Assembly: GCF_051020955.1 (NCBI RefSeq) | Contig: NW_027476767.1 | Span: 1 to 64,000 of the forward strand | DNA: 64,000 bases | Reading direction: 5' to 3' | Origin: Megalopta genalis | Lineage: Eukaryota; Arthropoda; Insecta; Hymenoptera; Halictidae | In this document: piece after piece, positions 12,741-26,318 of the stretch | How positions within the stretch are numbered: position 1 is the first letter of the stretch | Layout of the letters: the number at the start of each line of letters is the position of its first letter | The notes under the pieces: model-generated | What the model was told of the DNA's origin: nothing | What the model saw: the letters and a program-made list of their open reading frames with translations, nothing else | Databases searched by the model: none | Program-made: the position numbers and the translations under genes

Positions 12741-15700
12741 TGCAAATCAGTGCGATGTAGTAGGTTAAGCTTCAAATCCATGCAGCACATATGATTTAGC
12801 TTCAAATACTTGCGATATAAGTGATGTAGTTTCAAATGGAGGCGAAACGAACGAGTTCGCTTCAAATTCATGCGAAACACATGATTTAGCTGCAAATCAA
12901 TGCGATGTGGAAGGTTTAGCTTCAAGTCCATGCGATACACTAGATTTAGCTTCAAATCAATGCGATGTAGAAGGTTCTGCTTCAAATCCATACGACACAT
13001 ATGATTTAGCTTCAAATACTTCTGATATACATTATTTAGCTACAACTGCATGCGAAACAAACGAGTTAGCATCAAATCCATGCGTAACACATGATTAAGC
13101 TTCAAATCAATGCGATGTAGATGGTTTGCTTCAAATCCATGCGATACACAAGATTTAGCTTCAAATCAATGCGATGTAGCAGGTTCAGTTTCAAATCCGT
13201 GCGATATAAGTGATATAGCTTCAAAAGCAGGAGGAACAAACGAGTTAGCTTCAATTCCATGCGAAACAAATGATTTAGCTTCAAATCAATGCGATGTCGA
13301 AGGTTTAGCTTCAAATCAATAAGAGGTAGAAGGTTTAGCTTCAAATGAATAGAATATAGAAGGTTTAGCTTCAAATCAATGCGATGTAGAAGGTTTAGCT
13401 TCAAATCCATGCGAATCGAATGGTTTAGCTACAAATACTTGCGATATAAGTGATCTAGCTTCAAATACAGGCGAAACGGACGAGTTAGCTTCAAATGAAT
13501 GCGAAGTAGAAGGCTCAGCATCAAATCCATGCGAAACACATGATTAAGCTTCACATCAAAGCGATGTAGATGGTTTGTTTCAAATCCATGCGATACACAA
13601 GATTTAGATTCAAATCAATGCGATGTAGTAGGTTCAGCTTCAAATCCTTGCGATATAAGTGATATAGCTTCAAAAGCAGGAGGAACAAACGAGGTAGCTT
13701 CAATTCCATGCGAAACAAATGACTTAGCTTCAAATCAATGCGAAGTAGAAGGCGTAGCTTCAAATCCATGCGAAACAAATGGTTTAGCTACAAATACTTG
13801 TGATATAAATTATTTAGCTACAACTGCATGCGAAACTAACGACTTAGCTTCAAATCCATGCGAAACACACGATTTATCTTCAAATCAATGCGATGTAGAA
13901 GGTTTAGCTTCAAATCAATAAGAGGTAGATGGTTTAAATTCAAATCAATAGAATATAGAAGGTTTAGCTTCAAATAAATGCGATGTAGAAGGTTTAGCTT
14001 CAAATCCATACGACACACATGATTTAGATTCAAATCAATTCGAAGGACAAGGTTTAGATTCAAATCCATGCGAAACAAATGATTTAGCTTCAAATGAATG
14101 CGAAGTAGAAGGTTTGGCTTCAAATCCATGCAAAACAAATGGTTTAAATACAAATACTTGTGATATACATTATTTAGCTACAACTGCATGCGAAACGAAC
14201 GAGTTAGCTTCAAATCCATGCGATACACATGATTTAGCTTCAAATCAATGCGATGTAGAAGGTTTATGTTCAAATCCACGCGAAACAAATGATTTAGCTT
14301 CAAACACTTTGGGTATAAGTGATATAGCTTCAAATGCAGACTAATCAAACGAGTTAGCTTCAAAATCCACGCGATACACATGATTTAGCTTCAAATACTT
14401 GCGATATAAGTGATGTAGGTTCAACTGCAGGCGAAACGAACGAGTTAGCTTCAAATCCATGCGAAACACATGATTTAACTTCAAATGAATGTGATGTAGA
14501 AGGTTTACCTTCAAATCCATGCGATACACAAGATTTAGCTTCAAATCAATGCGATGTAGTAGGTTCAGCTTCAAATCCATGCGATATAAGTGATATAGCT
14601 TCAAAAGCAGGAGGAACAAACGAGTTAGCTTCAAATCCATGCGAAACACATGATTTAGCTGCAAATCAATGCGATGTAGAAGGTTTAGCTTCAAATCCAT
14701 GCGAAACAAATGATTTAGCTTCAAACACTTGTCGTGTAAGTGATATAGCTTCAAAAGAAGACTAATCAAACGAGTTAGCTTCAAAATCCACGCGATTCAC
14801 ATGATTTAGCTTCAAATACTAGCGATATAAGTGATGTAGATTCAACTGCAGGCGTATCGAACGAGCTAGTTTCAAATCCATGCGAAACACATGATTTAGC
14901 TTCAAATCAATTCGAAGGATAAGGCTTAGATTCAAATCCATGCGAAACAAATGATTTAGCTTCAAATGAATGCGAAGTAGAAGGCTTAGCTTCAAATCCA
15001 TGCAAAACAAATGCTTTAGCTACAAATACTTGTGACATACATTATTTAGCTACAACTACATGCGAAACAAACGAGTTAGCTTCAAATACATGCGATACAC
15101 ATGATTTAGCTTCAAATCAATGCGATGTAGAAGGTTTAGGTTCAAATCCATGCGAAACAAATGGTTTAGCTACAAATACTTGTGATATAAATTATTTAGC
15201 TACAACTGCATGCGAAACTAACGACTTAGCTTCAAATCCATGCGAAACACACGATTTATCTTCAAATCAATGCGATGTAGAAGATTTAGCTTCAAATCAA
15301 TAAGAGGTAGATGGTTTAGCTTCAAATCAATAGAATATAGAAGGTTTAGCTTCAAATAAATGCGATGTAGAAGGTTTAGCTTCAAATCCATACGACACAC
15401 ATGATTTAGATTCAAATCAATTCGAAGGACAAGGCTTAGATTCAAATCCATGCGAAACAAATGATTTAGCTTCAAATGAATGCGAAGTAGAAGGCTTGGC
15501 TTCAAATCCATGCAAAACAAATGGTTTAGCTTCAAATACTTGTGATATACATTATTTAGCTAGAACTGCATGCGAAACGAACGAGTTAGCTTCAAATCCA
15601 TGCGATACACATGATTTAGCTTCAAATCAATGCGATGTGGAAGGTTTAGCTTCAAATCCATGCGATACACAAGATTTAGATTCAAATCAATGCGATGTAG

Positions 15701-15990
15701 TAGGTTCAGCTTCAAATCCATGCGACACATATGATTTAGCTTCAAATACTTGCGATATAAGTGATATAGCTTCAAAAGCTGTAGGAACAAACGAGGTAGC
15801 TTCAATTCCATGCGAGACACATGATTTAGCTTCAAATCAATACGATGTAGAAGGTTTAGCTTCATATCCATACGAAACACATGATTTAGCTTCAAATCAA
15901 TTCGAAGGACAAGGCTTAGATTCAAATCCATGCGAAACAAATGATATAGCTGCTAATCAATGTGATGTAGAAGGTTTAGCTTCAAATCCA
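12741..15990. repeat. Satellite segment with a 1,382-bp-offset duplication
   Basis: About 490 bp at 13,770-14,275 recur at 15,150-15,657, offset 1,382 bp (46 monomers plus 2 bases). Both copies contain the TAA/TAG pair (near 13,918 and 15,300), the CAATTCGAAGGACAAGG monomer and the CATGCAAAACAAATGG monomer. The two copies are separated by other array sequence that includes GACTAATC cassettes at about 14,340 and 14,760. The non-multiple of 30 in the offset is explained by two 31-bp monomers in between. Confidence 0.85.
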
Positions 15991-15993
15991 TGC

Positions 15994-18625
15994 GACACAT
16001 ATGATTTAGCTTCAAATACTTGCGATATAAGTGATATAGCTTCAAAAGCTGGAGGAACAAACGAGGTAGCTTCAAATCCATGCGAAACACATGATTCAGC
16101 TGCAAATCGATGCGATGTAGAAGGTTTAGCTTCAAATCCATGCGATACACATGATTTAGCTTCAAATCAATGCGGTGTGGAAGGTTTAGCTTCAAATCCA
16201 TGCGATACACAAGATTTAGCATCAAATCAATGCGATGTAGTAGGTTCAGCTTCAAATCCATGCGACACATATGATTTAGCTTCAAATCAATGCGATGTAG
16301 AAGGTTTAGCTTCAAATCCACGCGAAACAAATGACTTAGCTTCAAACACTTGGGGTATAAGTAATATAGCTTCAAATGCAGACTAATCAAACGAGTTAGC
16401 CTCAAAATCCACGCGATATACATGATTTAGCTTCAAATACTTGCGATATAAGTGATGTAGGTTCAACTGCAGGCGAAACGAACGAGTTAGCTTCAAATCC
16501 ATGCGAAACATATGATTTAGCTGCAAATCAATGTGATGTAGAAGGTTTAGCTTCAAATCCATGCGATACGCAAGATTTAGATTCATTTCAATGCGATGTA
16601 GAAGGTTCAGCTTCAAATCCATGCGACACATATGATTTAGCTTCAAATACTTGCGATATAAGCGATATAGCTTCAAAAGCTGGAGGAACAAACGAGGAAG
16701 CTTCAATTCCATGCGAAACAAATGATTTAACTTCAAATCAATGCGAAGTAGAAGGCTTAGCTTCAGATCCATACGATACACAAGATTTAGCTTCAAATCA
16801 ATGCGATGTAGGTTCAGCTTCAAATCCATGCGATATAAGTGATATAGCTTCAAAAGCAGGAGGAACAAACGAGGTAGCTTCAATTCCATGCGAAACAAAT
16901 GATTTAGCTTCAAATCAATGCGAAGTGGAAGGCGTAGCTTCAAATCCATGCGAAACACATGATTCAGCTTCAAGTCAATTCGATGTAGAAGGATTAGCTT
17001 CAAATCCATGCGAAACACATTATTTAGCTGCAAATCAGTGCGAAGTAGAAGGCTCGGGTTCAAATCAATGCAATTCAAATGGTTCATCTTCAAATACTTG
17101 TGAAAGACATGATTTAGCTTCAACTGCATGCGAAACACATGATTTAGCTTCAAATCAATGCGATGTAGAAGGTTTTGCTTCAAATCCACGCGAAACAGAT
17201 GATTTAGCTTCAAACACTTGGGGTATAAGTGATATAGCTTCAAATGCAGACTAATCAAACGAGTTAGCTTAAAAATCAACGCGATACACATGATTTATCT
17301 TCAAACACTTGCGATATAAGTGATGTAGATTCAACTGCAGGCAAAACGAACGAGTTAGCTTCAAATCCATGCGAAACACATGATATAGCTGCTAATCAAT
17401 GTGATGTAGAAGGTTTAGCTTCAAATCCATGCGATACACAAGATTTAGCTTCAAATCAATGCGATGTAGAAGGTTCAGCTTCAAATCCATGCGACACATA
17501 TGATTTAGCTTCAAATACTTGCGATATAAGTGATATAGCTTCAAAAGCTGGAGGAACAAACGAGGTAGCTTCAAATCCATGCGAAACACATGATTCAGCT
17601 GCAAATCGATGCGATGTAGAAGGTTTAGCTTCAAATCCATGCGATACACATGATTTAGCTTCAAATCAATGCGGTGTGGAAGGTTTAGCTTCAAATCCAT
17701 GCGATACACAAGATTTAGCATCAAATCAATGCGATGTAGTAGGTTCAGCTTCAAATCCATGCGACACATATGATTTAGCTTCAAATCAATGCGATGTAGA
17801 AGGTTTAGCTTCAAATCCACGCGAAACAAATGACTTAGCTTCAAACACTTGGGGTATAAGTGATATAGCTTCAAATGCAGACTAATCAAACGAGTTAGCC
17901 TCAAAATCCACGCGATATACATGATTTAGCTTCAAATACTTGCGATATAAGTGATGTAGGTTCAACTGCAGGCGAAACGAACGAGTTAGCTTCAAATCCA
18001 TGCGAAACATATGATTTAGCTGCAAATCAATGTGATGTAGAAGGTTTAGCTTCAAATCCATGCGATACGCAAGATTTAGATTCATTTCAATGCGATGTAG
18101 AAGGTTCAGCTTCAAATCCATGCGACACATATGATTTAGCTTCAAATACTTGCGATATAAGCGATATAGCTTCAAAAGCTGGAGGAACAAACGAGGAAGC
18201 TTCAATTCCATGCGAAACAAATGATTTAACTTCAAATCAATGCGAAGTAGAAGGCTTAGCTTCAGATCCATACGATACACAAGATTTAGCTTCAAATCAA
18301 TGCGATGTAGGTTCAGCTTCAAATCCATGCGATATAAGTGATATAGCTTCAAAAGCAGGAGGAACAAACGAGGTAGCTTCAGATCCATACGATACACAAG
18401 ATTTAGCTTCAAATCAATGCGATGTAGGTTCAGCTTCAAATCCATGCGATATAAGTGATATAGCTTCAAAAGCAGGAGGAACAAACGAGGTAGCTTCAAT
18501 TCCATGGGAAACAAATGATTTAGCTTCAAATCAATGCGAAGTGGAAGGCGTAGCTTCAAATCCATGCGAAACACATGATTCAGCTTCAAGTCAATGAGAT
18601 GTAGAAGGATTAGCTTCAAATCCAT
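15994..18625. repeat. Direct duplication of about 1.0 kb, offset 1,499 bp
   Basis: Sequence from 15,994 to about 17,009 is repeated at 17,493 to about 18,625. Just upstream, copy 2 keeps two monomers (60 bp) that copy 1 lacks. Both copies hold the ACTTGGGGTATAAGTGAT monomer, the GACTAATC monomer, a 31-bp monomer and a 27-bp monomer (GATGTAGGTTCA). Copy 2 also gained an internal 117-bp duplication. The same module, recognised by a - strand frame that begins MYIAWILRLTRLISLHLKLY, recurs with - strand start at 16,423, 17,922, 20,196, 23,584, 24,903, 27,958 and 30,417. Confidence 0.87.
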
Positions 18626-19624
18626 GCCATACACAAGATTTAGCTTCAAGTCAATGCGATGAAGTAGGTTCAGCTTCAAATCCATGCGACACATATGATT
18701 TAGCTTCAAATACTTGCGATATAAGTGATATAGCTTTAAAAGCTGTAGGAACAAACGAGGTAGCTTCAATTCCACGCGATACACATGATTCAGCTTCAAA
18801 CACTTGCGATATAAGTGATGTAGATTCAACTGCAAGCAAAACGAACGAGTTAGCTTCAAATCCATGCGAAACACATGATTCAGCTGCAAATCAATGCGAT
18901 GTAGAAGGAATAGCTTCAAATCCATGCGAAACACATTATTTAGCTGCAAATCAGTGCGAAGAAGAAGGCTCGGGTTCAAATCAATGCGATTCAATTTGTT
19001 CATCTTGAAATACTTGTGAAAGACATGATTTAGCTTCAACTGCATGCGAAACAAATGATTTAGCTTCAAATCAATGCGATGTAGAAGGTTTAGCAACAAA
19101 TCCATGCGATACACATGATTCAGCTTCAAACACTTGCGATATAAGTGATGTAGATTCAACTGCAAGCAAAACGAACGAGTTAGCTTCAAATCCATGCGAA
19201 ACACATGAGTCAGCTGCAAATCAATGCGATGTAGAAGGATTAGCTTCAAATCCATGCGAAACACATTATTTAGCAGCAAATCAGTGCGAAGTAGAAGGCT
19301 CGGGTTCAAATCAATGCAATTCAAATGGTACATCTTCAAATACTTGTGACAGACATGATTTAGCTTCAACTGCATGCGAAACACATGTTTTAGCTTCAAA
19401 TCCATGCGAAACAAATGATTTAGCTTCAAATCAATGCGATGTAGTAGGTTTAGCTTCAAATCCATGCGATACACATGATTTAGCTTCAAATAGTTGCGAT
19501 ATAAGTGATATAGCTTCAAAAGTTGGAGGAACAAACGAGGTGGCTTCAATTCCATGCGAAACAAATGATTTAGCTTCAAATCAATGCGAAGTGGAAGGCG
19601 TAGCTTCAAATCCATGTGAAACAA
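17882..19624 (-). other. 580-codon open frame inside the satellite; probably not a gene
   Basis: A - strand decapeptide frame of the LKLNHLFRMD type, covering most of the second copy of the 1,499-bp-offset duplication and its internal 117-bp duplication. The related first copy opens only 302 codons (16,383-17,291) because its flanks differ. It ends YRVDFEANSFD and stop, where a 31-bp monomer shifts the register; that exact ending recurs at other module copies (16,383, 20,156, 23,544, 24,863, 27,918, 30,377). Recurrence of the same broken end argues that the stop was copied with the repeat, not that a protein is maintained. Confidence 0.1.
18265..18498. repeat. 117-bp local tandem duplication
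   Basis: The block starting GATCCATACGATACACAAG at 18,265 starts again at 18,382, spacing 117 bp. That is three 30-bp monomers plus the 27-bp GATGTAGGTTCA monomer. The related copy at about 16,767-16,883 has the block only once, so the duplication arose after the 1,499-bp event. Because 117 is a multiple of 3, the surrounding - strand frame stays open. Confidence 0.9.
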
Positions 19625-21393
19625 ATGGTTTAGCTACAAATACTTGTGATATAGATTATTTAGCTACAACTGCATGCGAAACGAACGAGTTAGCTTCAAA
19701 TCCATGGGAAACACACGATTTATCTTCAAATCAATGCGATGTAGAAGGTTTGCTTCAAATCAATAAGAGGTAGATGGTTTAGCTTCAAATCAATACAATA
19801 TAGAAGGTTTAGCTTCAAATAAATGTGATGTAGAAGGTTTAGCTTCAAATCCATACGACACACGTGATTCAGCTGCAAATCGATGCGATGTAGAAGGTTT
19901 AGCTTCAAATCCATGCGATACACATGATTTAGCTTCAAATCAATGCGATGTGGAAGGTTTAGCTTCAAATCCATGCGATACACAAGATTTAGCTTCAAAT
20001 CAATGCGATGTAGTAGGTTCAGCTTCAAATCCATGCGACACATATGATTTAGCTTCAAATCAATGCGATGTAGAAGGTTTAGCTTCAAATCCACGCGAAA
20101 CAAATGACTTAGCTTCAAACACTTGGGGTATAAGTGATATAGCTTCAAATGCAGACTAATCAAACGAGTTAGCCTCAAAATCCACGCGATATACATGATT
20201 TAGCTTCAAATACTTGCGATATAAGTGATGTAGGTTCAACTGCAGGCGAAACGAACGAGTTAGCTTCAAATCCATGCGAAACATATGATTTAGCTGCAAA
20301 TCAATGTGATGTAGAAGGTTTAGCTTCAAATCCATGCGATACACAAGATTTAGATTCATTTCAATGCGATGTAGAAGGTTCAGCTTCAAATCCATGCGAC
20401 TCATATGATTTAGCTTCAAATACTTGCGATATAAGCGATATAGCTTCAAAAGCTGGAGGAACAAACGAGGAAGCTTCAATTCCATGCGAAACAAACGATT
20501 TAACTTCAAATCAATGCGAAGTAGAAGGCTTAGCTTCAGATCCATACGATACACAAGATTTAGCTTCAAATCAATGCGATGTAGGTTCAGCTTCAAATCC
20601 ATGCGATATAAGTGATATAGCTTCAAAAGCAGGAGGAACAAACGAGATAGCTTCAATTCCATGCGAAACAAATGATTTAGCTTCAAATCAATGCGAAGTG
20701 GAAGGCGTAGCTTCAAATCCATGCGAAACACATGATTCAGTTTCATGTCAATGCGATGTAGAAGGATTAGCTTCAAATCCATGCGAAACACATTATTTAG
20801 CTGCAAATCAGTGCGAAGTAGAAGGCTCGGGTTCAAATCAATGCAATTCAAATGGTTCATCTTCAAATACTTGTGAAAGACATGATTTAGCTTCAACTGC
20901 ATGCGAAACACATGTTTTAGCTTCAAATCCATGCGAAACAAATGATTTAGCTTCAAATCAATGCGATGTAGTAGGTTTAGCTTCAAATCCATGCGATACA
21001 CATGATTTAGCTTCAAATAGTTGCGATATAAGTGATATAGCTTCAAAAGTTGGAGGAACAAACGAGGTGGCTTCAATTCCATGCGAAACAAATGATTTAG
21101 CTTCAAATCAATGCGAAGTAGAAGGCGTAGCTTCAAATCCATGTGAAACAAATGGTTTAGCTACAAATACTTGTGATATAGATTATTTAGCTACAACTGC
21201 ATGCGAAACGAACGAGTTAGCTTCAAATCCATGGGAAACACACGATTTATCTTCAAATCAATGCGATGTAGAAGGTTTGCTTCAAATCAATAAGAGGTAG
21301 ATGGTTTAGCTTCAAATCAATACAATATAGAAGGTTTAGCTTCAAATAAATGTGATGTAGAAGGTTTAGCTTCAAATCCATACGACACACGTG
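19225..21393. repeat. Direct duplication of about 640 bp, offset 1,527 bp
   Basis: Sequence from about 19,225 to 19,866 recurs at about 20,752 to 21,393. Both copies include the AGTTGCGATATAAGTGAT monomer (TAG for TAC in the usual ATACTTGCG), the AAAGTTGGAGGAAC monomer, the TCCATGGGAAACACACG monomer and the 29-bp monomer before CAATAAGAGG. The offset is 51 monomers minus 3 bases, matching the single 27-bp monomer between the copies (near 20,580). Beyond 19,867 the copies diverge sharply, CACGTGATTCAGCTGC against CACGTGATTTAGATTC. Confidence 0.85.
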
Positions 21394-24300
21394 ATTTAGA
21401 TTCAAATCAATTCGAAGGACAAGGCTTAGATTCAAATCCATGCGAAACAAATGATTGAGCTTCAAATGAATGCGAAGTAGAAGGCTTGGCTTCAAATCCA
21501 TGCAAAACAAATGGTTTAACTACAAATACTTGTGATATACATTATTTAGATACAACTGCATGCGAAACAAACGAGTTAACTTCAAATCCATGCGATACAC
21601 ATGATTTAGCTTCAAATCAATGCGATGTAGAAGGTTTAGCTTCAAATCCATGCCATACACAAGATTTAGCTTCAAGTCAATGCGATGAAGTAGGTTCAGC
21701 TTCAAATCCATGCGACACATATGATTTAGCTTCAAATACTTGCGATATAAGTGATATAGCTTCAAAAGCTGTAGGAACAAACGAGGTAGCTTCAATTCCA
21801 TGCGAGACACATGATTTAGCTTCAAATCAATGCGATGTAGAAGGTTTAGCTTCAAATCCAAACGAAACACATGTTTTAGCTTCAAATCAATTCGAAGGAC
21901 AAGGCTTAGATTCAAATCCATGCGAAACAAATGCTTTAGCTTCAAATCAATGCGAAGTAGAAGGCGTAGCTTCAAATCCATGCGAAACAAATGGTTTAGC
22001 TACAAATACTTGTGATATACATTATTTAGCTACAACTGCTTGCGAAACTAACGAGTTAGCTTCAAATCTATGCGAAACACACGATTTATCTTCAAATCAA
22101 TGCGATGTAGAAGGTTTAGCTTCAAATCAATAGAATATAGAAGGTTTAGCTTCAAATCAATGCGATGTAGAAGGTTTAGCTTCAAATCCATACGAAACAC
22201 ATGATTTAGCTTCAAATCAATTCGAAGGGCAAGGCTTAGATTCAAATCCATGCGAAACAAATGATTTAGCTTCAGATGAATGCGAAGTAGAAGGCACAGC
22301 TTCAAATCCATGCGGCACATATGATTTAGCTTTAAATACTTGCGATATAAGTGACATAGTTTCAAATGGAGGCGAAACGAACGAGTTAGCTTCAAATCCA
22401 TGCGAAACACATGATTTATCTTCAAATCAAAGCGATGTAGAAGGTTTAGCTTCAAATCCATGCGATACACAAGATTTAGCTTCAAATGAATGCGATGTAG
22501 TAGGTTCAGCTTCAAATCCATGCGACACATATGATTTAGCTTCAAATACTTGCGATATAAGTGATATAGCTTCAAAAGCTGTAGGAACAAACGAGGTAGC
22601 TTCAAATCCATGCGAAACACATGATTCAGCTGCAAATCAATGCGATGTAGAAGGTTTAGATACAAATCCATGCGAGACACATTATTTAGCTGCAAATCAG
22701 TGCGAAGTAGAAGGCTCGGGTTCAAATCAATGCGATTCAAATGGTTCATATTCAAATACTTGTGAAAGACATGATTTAGCTTCAACTGCATGCGAAACAC
22801 ATGATTTAGCTTCAAATCAATGCGATGTAGAAGGTTTTGCTTCAAATCCACGCGAAACAAATGATTTAGCTTCAAACACTTGGGGTATAAGTGATATAGC
22901 TTCAAATGGAGACTAATCAAACGAGTTAGCTTAAAAATCAACGCGATACACATGATTTATCTTCAAACACTTGCGATATAAGTGATGCAGATTCAACTGC
23001 AGGCAAAACGAACGAGTTAGCTTCAAATCCATGCGAAACACATGATATAGCTGCTATTCAATGTGATGTAGAAGGTTTAGCTTCAAATCCATGCGATACA
23101 CAAGATTTAGCTTCAAATCAATGCGATGTAGAAGGTTCAGCTTCAAATCCATGCGACACATATGATTTAGCTTCAAATACTTGCGATATAAGTGATATAG
23201 CTTCAAAAGCTGGAGGAACAAACGAGGTAGCTTCAAATACATGCGAAACACTTGATTCAGCTGCAAATCGATGCGATGTAGAAGGTTTAGCTTCAAATCC
23301 ATGCGATACACATGATTTAGCTTCAAATCAATGCGATGTGGAAGGTTTAACTTCAAATCCATGCGATACACAAGATTTAGCTTCAAATCAATGCGATGTA
23401 GCAGGTTCAGCTTCAAATCCATGCGACACATATGATTTAGCTTCAAATCAATGCGATGTCGAAGGTTTAGCTTCAAATCCACGCGAAACAAATGACTTAG
23501 CTTCAAACACTTGGGGTATAAGTGATATAGCTTCAAATGCAGACTAATCAAACGAGTTAGCCTCAAAATCCACGCGATATACATGATTTAGCTTCAAATA
23601 CTTGCGATATAAGTGATGTAGGTTCAACTGCAGGCGAAACGAACGAGTTAGCTTCAAATCCATGCGAAACATATGATTTAACTTCAAATCAATGCGAAGT
23701 AGGTTCAGCTTCAAATCCATGCGATATAAGTGACATAGCTTCAAAAGCAGGAGGAACAAACGAGGTAGCTTCAATTCCATGCGAAACAAATGATTTAGCT
23801 TCAAATCAATGCGAAGTGGAAGGCGTAGCTTCAAATCCATGCGAACCACATGATTCAGCTTCAAGTCAATGCGATGTAGAAGGATTAGCTTCAAATCCAT
23901 GCGAAAAACATTATTTAGCTGCAAATCAGTGCGAAGTAGAAGGCTCGGGTTCAAATCAATGCGATTCAAATGGTTCATCTTGAAATACTTGTGAAAGACA
24001 TGATTTAGCTTCAACTGCATGCCAAACAAATGATTTAGCTTCAAATCAATGCGATGTAGAAAGTTTAGCAACAAATCCATGCGATACACATGATTTAGCT
24101 TCGAATACTTGCGATATAAGTGATATAGCTTCAAATACAGGCGAAACGAACGAGTTAGCTTCAAATCCATGCGAAGGACATGATTCAGCTGCAAATCAAT
24201 GCGATGTAGAAGTTTTAGCTTCAAATCCACGCGATACACATGATTTAGCTACAAATATTAGCGATATAAGTGATGTAGATTCAACTGCAGGCGAAACGAA

Positions 24301-25844
24301 CGAGTTAGCTTCAAATCCATGCGACACACATGATTTATCTGCAAATCAATGCGATGTAGAAGGTTTAGTTTCAAATCCATGCGATACACAAAATTTAGCT
24401 TCACATAAATGTGATGTAGAAGGTTTAGCTTCAAATCCACGCGAAACAAATGATTTAGCTTCAAACACTTGGGGTATAAGTGATATAGCTTCAAATGCAG
24501 ACTAATCAAACGAGTTAGCTTAAAAATCAACGCGATACACATGATTTATCTTCAAACACTTGCGATATAAGTGATGTAGATTCAACTGCAGGCAAAACGA
24601 ACGAGTTAGCTTCAAATCCATGCGAAACACATGATATAGCTGCTAATCAATGTGATGTAGAAGGTTTAGCTTCAAATCCATGCGATACACAAGATTTAGC
24701 TTCAAATCAATGCGATGTAGAAGGTTCAGATTCAAATCCAAGCGACACATATGATTTAGCTTCAAATCAATGCGATGTAGAAGGTTTAGCTTCAAATCCA
24801 CGCGAAACAAATGACTTAGTTTCAAACACTTGGGGTATAAGTGATATAGCTTCAAATGCAGACTAATCAAACGAGTTAGCCTCAAAATCCACGCGATATA
24901 CATGATTTAGCTTCAAATACTTGCGATATAAGTGATGTAGGTTCAACTGCAGGCGAAACGAACGAGTTAGCTTCAAATCCATGCGAAACATATGATTTAG
25001 CTGCAAATCAATGTGATGTAGTAGGTTTAGCTTCAAATCCATGCGATACACAAGATTTAGATTCATTTCAATGCGATGTAGAAGGTTCAGCTTCAAATCC
25101 ATGCGACACATATGATTTAGCTTCAAATACTTGCGATATAAGCGATATAGCTTCAAAAGCTGGAGGAACAAACGAGGAAGCTTCAATTCCATGCGAAACA
25201 AATGATTTAACTTCAAATCAATGCGAAGTAGAAGGCTTAGCTTCAGATCCATGCGATACACAAGATTTAGCTTCAAATCAATGCGATGTAGGTTCAGCTT
25301 CAAATCCATGCGATATAAGTGACATAGCTTCAAAAGCAGGAGGAACAAACGAGGTAGCTTCAATTCCATGCGAAACAAATGATTTAGTTTCAAATCAATG
25401 CGAAATGAAGGCGTAGCTTCAAATCCATGCGAACCACATGATTCAGCTTCAAGTCAATGCGATGTAGAAGGATTAGCTTCAAATCCATGCGAAAAACATT
25501 ATTTAGCTGCAAATCAGTGCGAGACACGTGATTTAGATTCAAATCAATTCGAAGGACAAGGCTTAGATTCAAATCCATGCGAAACAAATGATTTAGCTTC
25601 AAATGAATGCGAAGTAGAAGGCTTGGCTTCAAATCCATGCAAAACAAATGGTTTAACTACAAATACTTGTGATATACATTATTTAGCTACAACTGCATGC
25701 GAAACAAACGTGTTAACTTCAAAACCATGCGATACACATGATTTATCTTCAAATCAATGCGATGTAGAAGGTTTAGCTTCAAATCCATGCCATACACAAG
25801 ATTTAGCTTCAAATAAATGTGATGTAGAAGGTTTAGCTTCAAAT
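21394..25844. repeat. Satellite segment: cassette mosaic with MYIAWIL-type modules
   Basis: Array sequence with two further copies of the module that carries GACTAATC and the 31-bp monomer GCCTCAAAATCCACGCG (near 23,545 and 24,863). GGCTCGGG cassettes lie near 22,713 and 23,941. A one-base deletion near 25,401 (GCGAAATGAAGGCG against GCGAAGTGGAAGGCG elsewhere) creates an in-frame ATG on the + strand. The last kilobase, about 24,860-25,870, reappears near 30,377-31,385 at an offset of 5,514 bp. Confidence 0.87.
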
Positions 25845-26318
25845 CCATGCGATACACAAGATTTAGCTTCAAATCAATGCGATGTAGGTTCAGCTTCAAA
25901 TCCATGCGATATAAGTGACATAGCTTCAAAAGCAGGAGGAACAAACGAGGTAGCTTCAATTCCATGCGAAACAAATGATTTAGCTTCAAATCAATGCGAA
26001 GTGGAAGGCGTAGCTTCAAATCCATGCGAACCACATGATTCAGCTTCAAGTCAATGCGATGTAGAAGGATTAGCTTCAAATCCATGCGAAAAACATTATT
26101 TAGCTGCAAATCAGTGCGAGACACGTGATTTAGATTCAAATCAATTCGAAGGACAAGGCTTAGATTCAAATCCATGCGAAACAAATGATTTAGCTTCAAA
26201 TGAATGCGAAGTAGAAGGCTTGGCTTCAAATCCATGCAAAACAAATGGTTTAACTACAAATACTTGTGATATACATTATTTAGATACAACTGCATGCGAA
26301 ACAAACGAGTTAACTTGA
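25398..26318 (+). other. 306-codon + strand open frame with a rare in-frame ATG
   Basis: One of few + strand decapeptide frames that begins with a real ATG (MRNEGVASNPCEPHD). The ATG exists only because a one-base deletion (GCGAAATGAAGGCG) brought an out-of-frame ATG into register. The same deletion and start recur at 30,912, where the frame runs 272 codons, since both belong to the 5,514-bp-offset duplication. It ends at a TGA in AACTTGAAATCC. No function is recognisable, and a start born from an indel inside a satellite is weak evidence for a gene. Confidence 0.08.

Noticed and set aside
18651..18839. Second - strand frame (MLAVESTSLISQVFEAES type, 62 codons, also near 26,411 and 28,870)
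   Set aside because: This is the other stop-poor frame of the monomer. It is short, overlaps the longer frame and is copied with the 2,459-bp unit.
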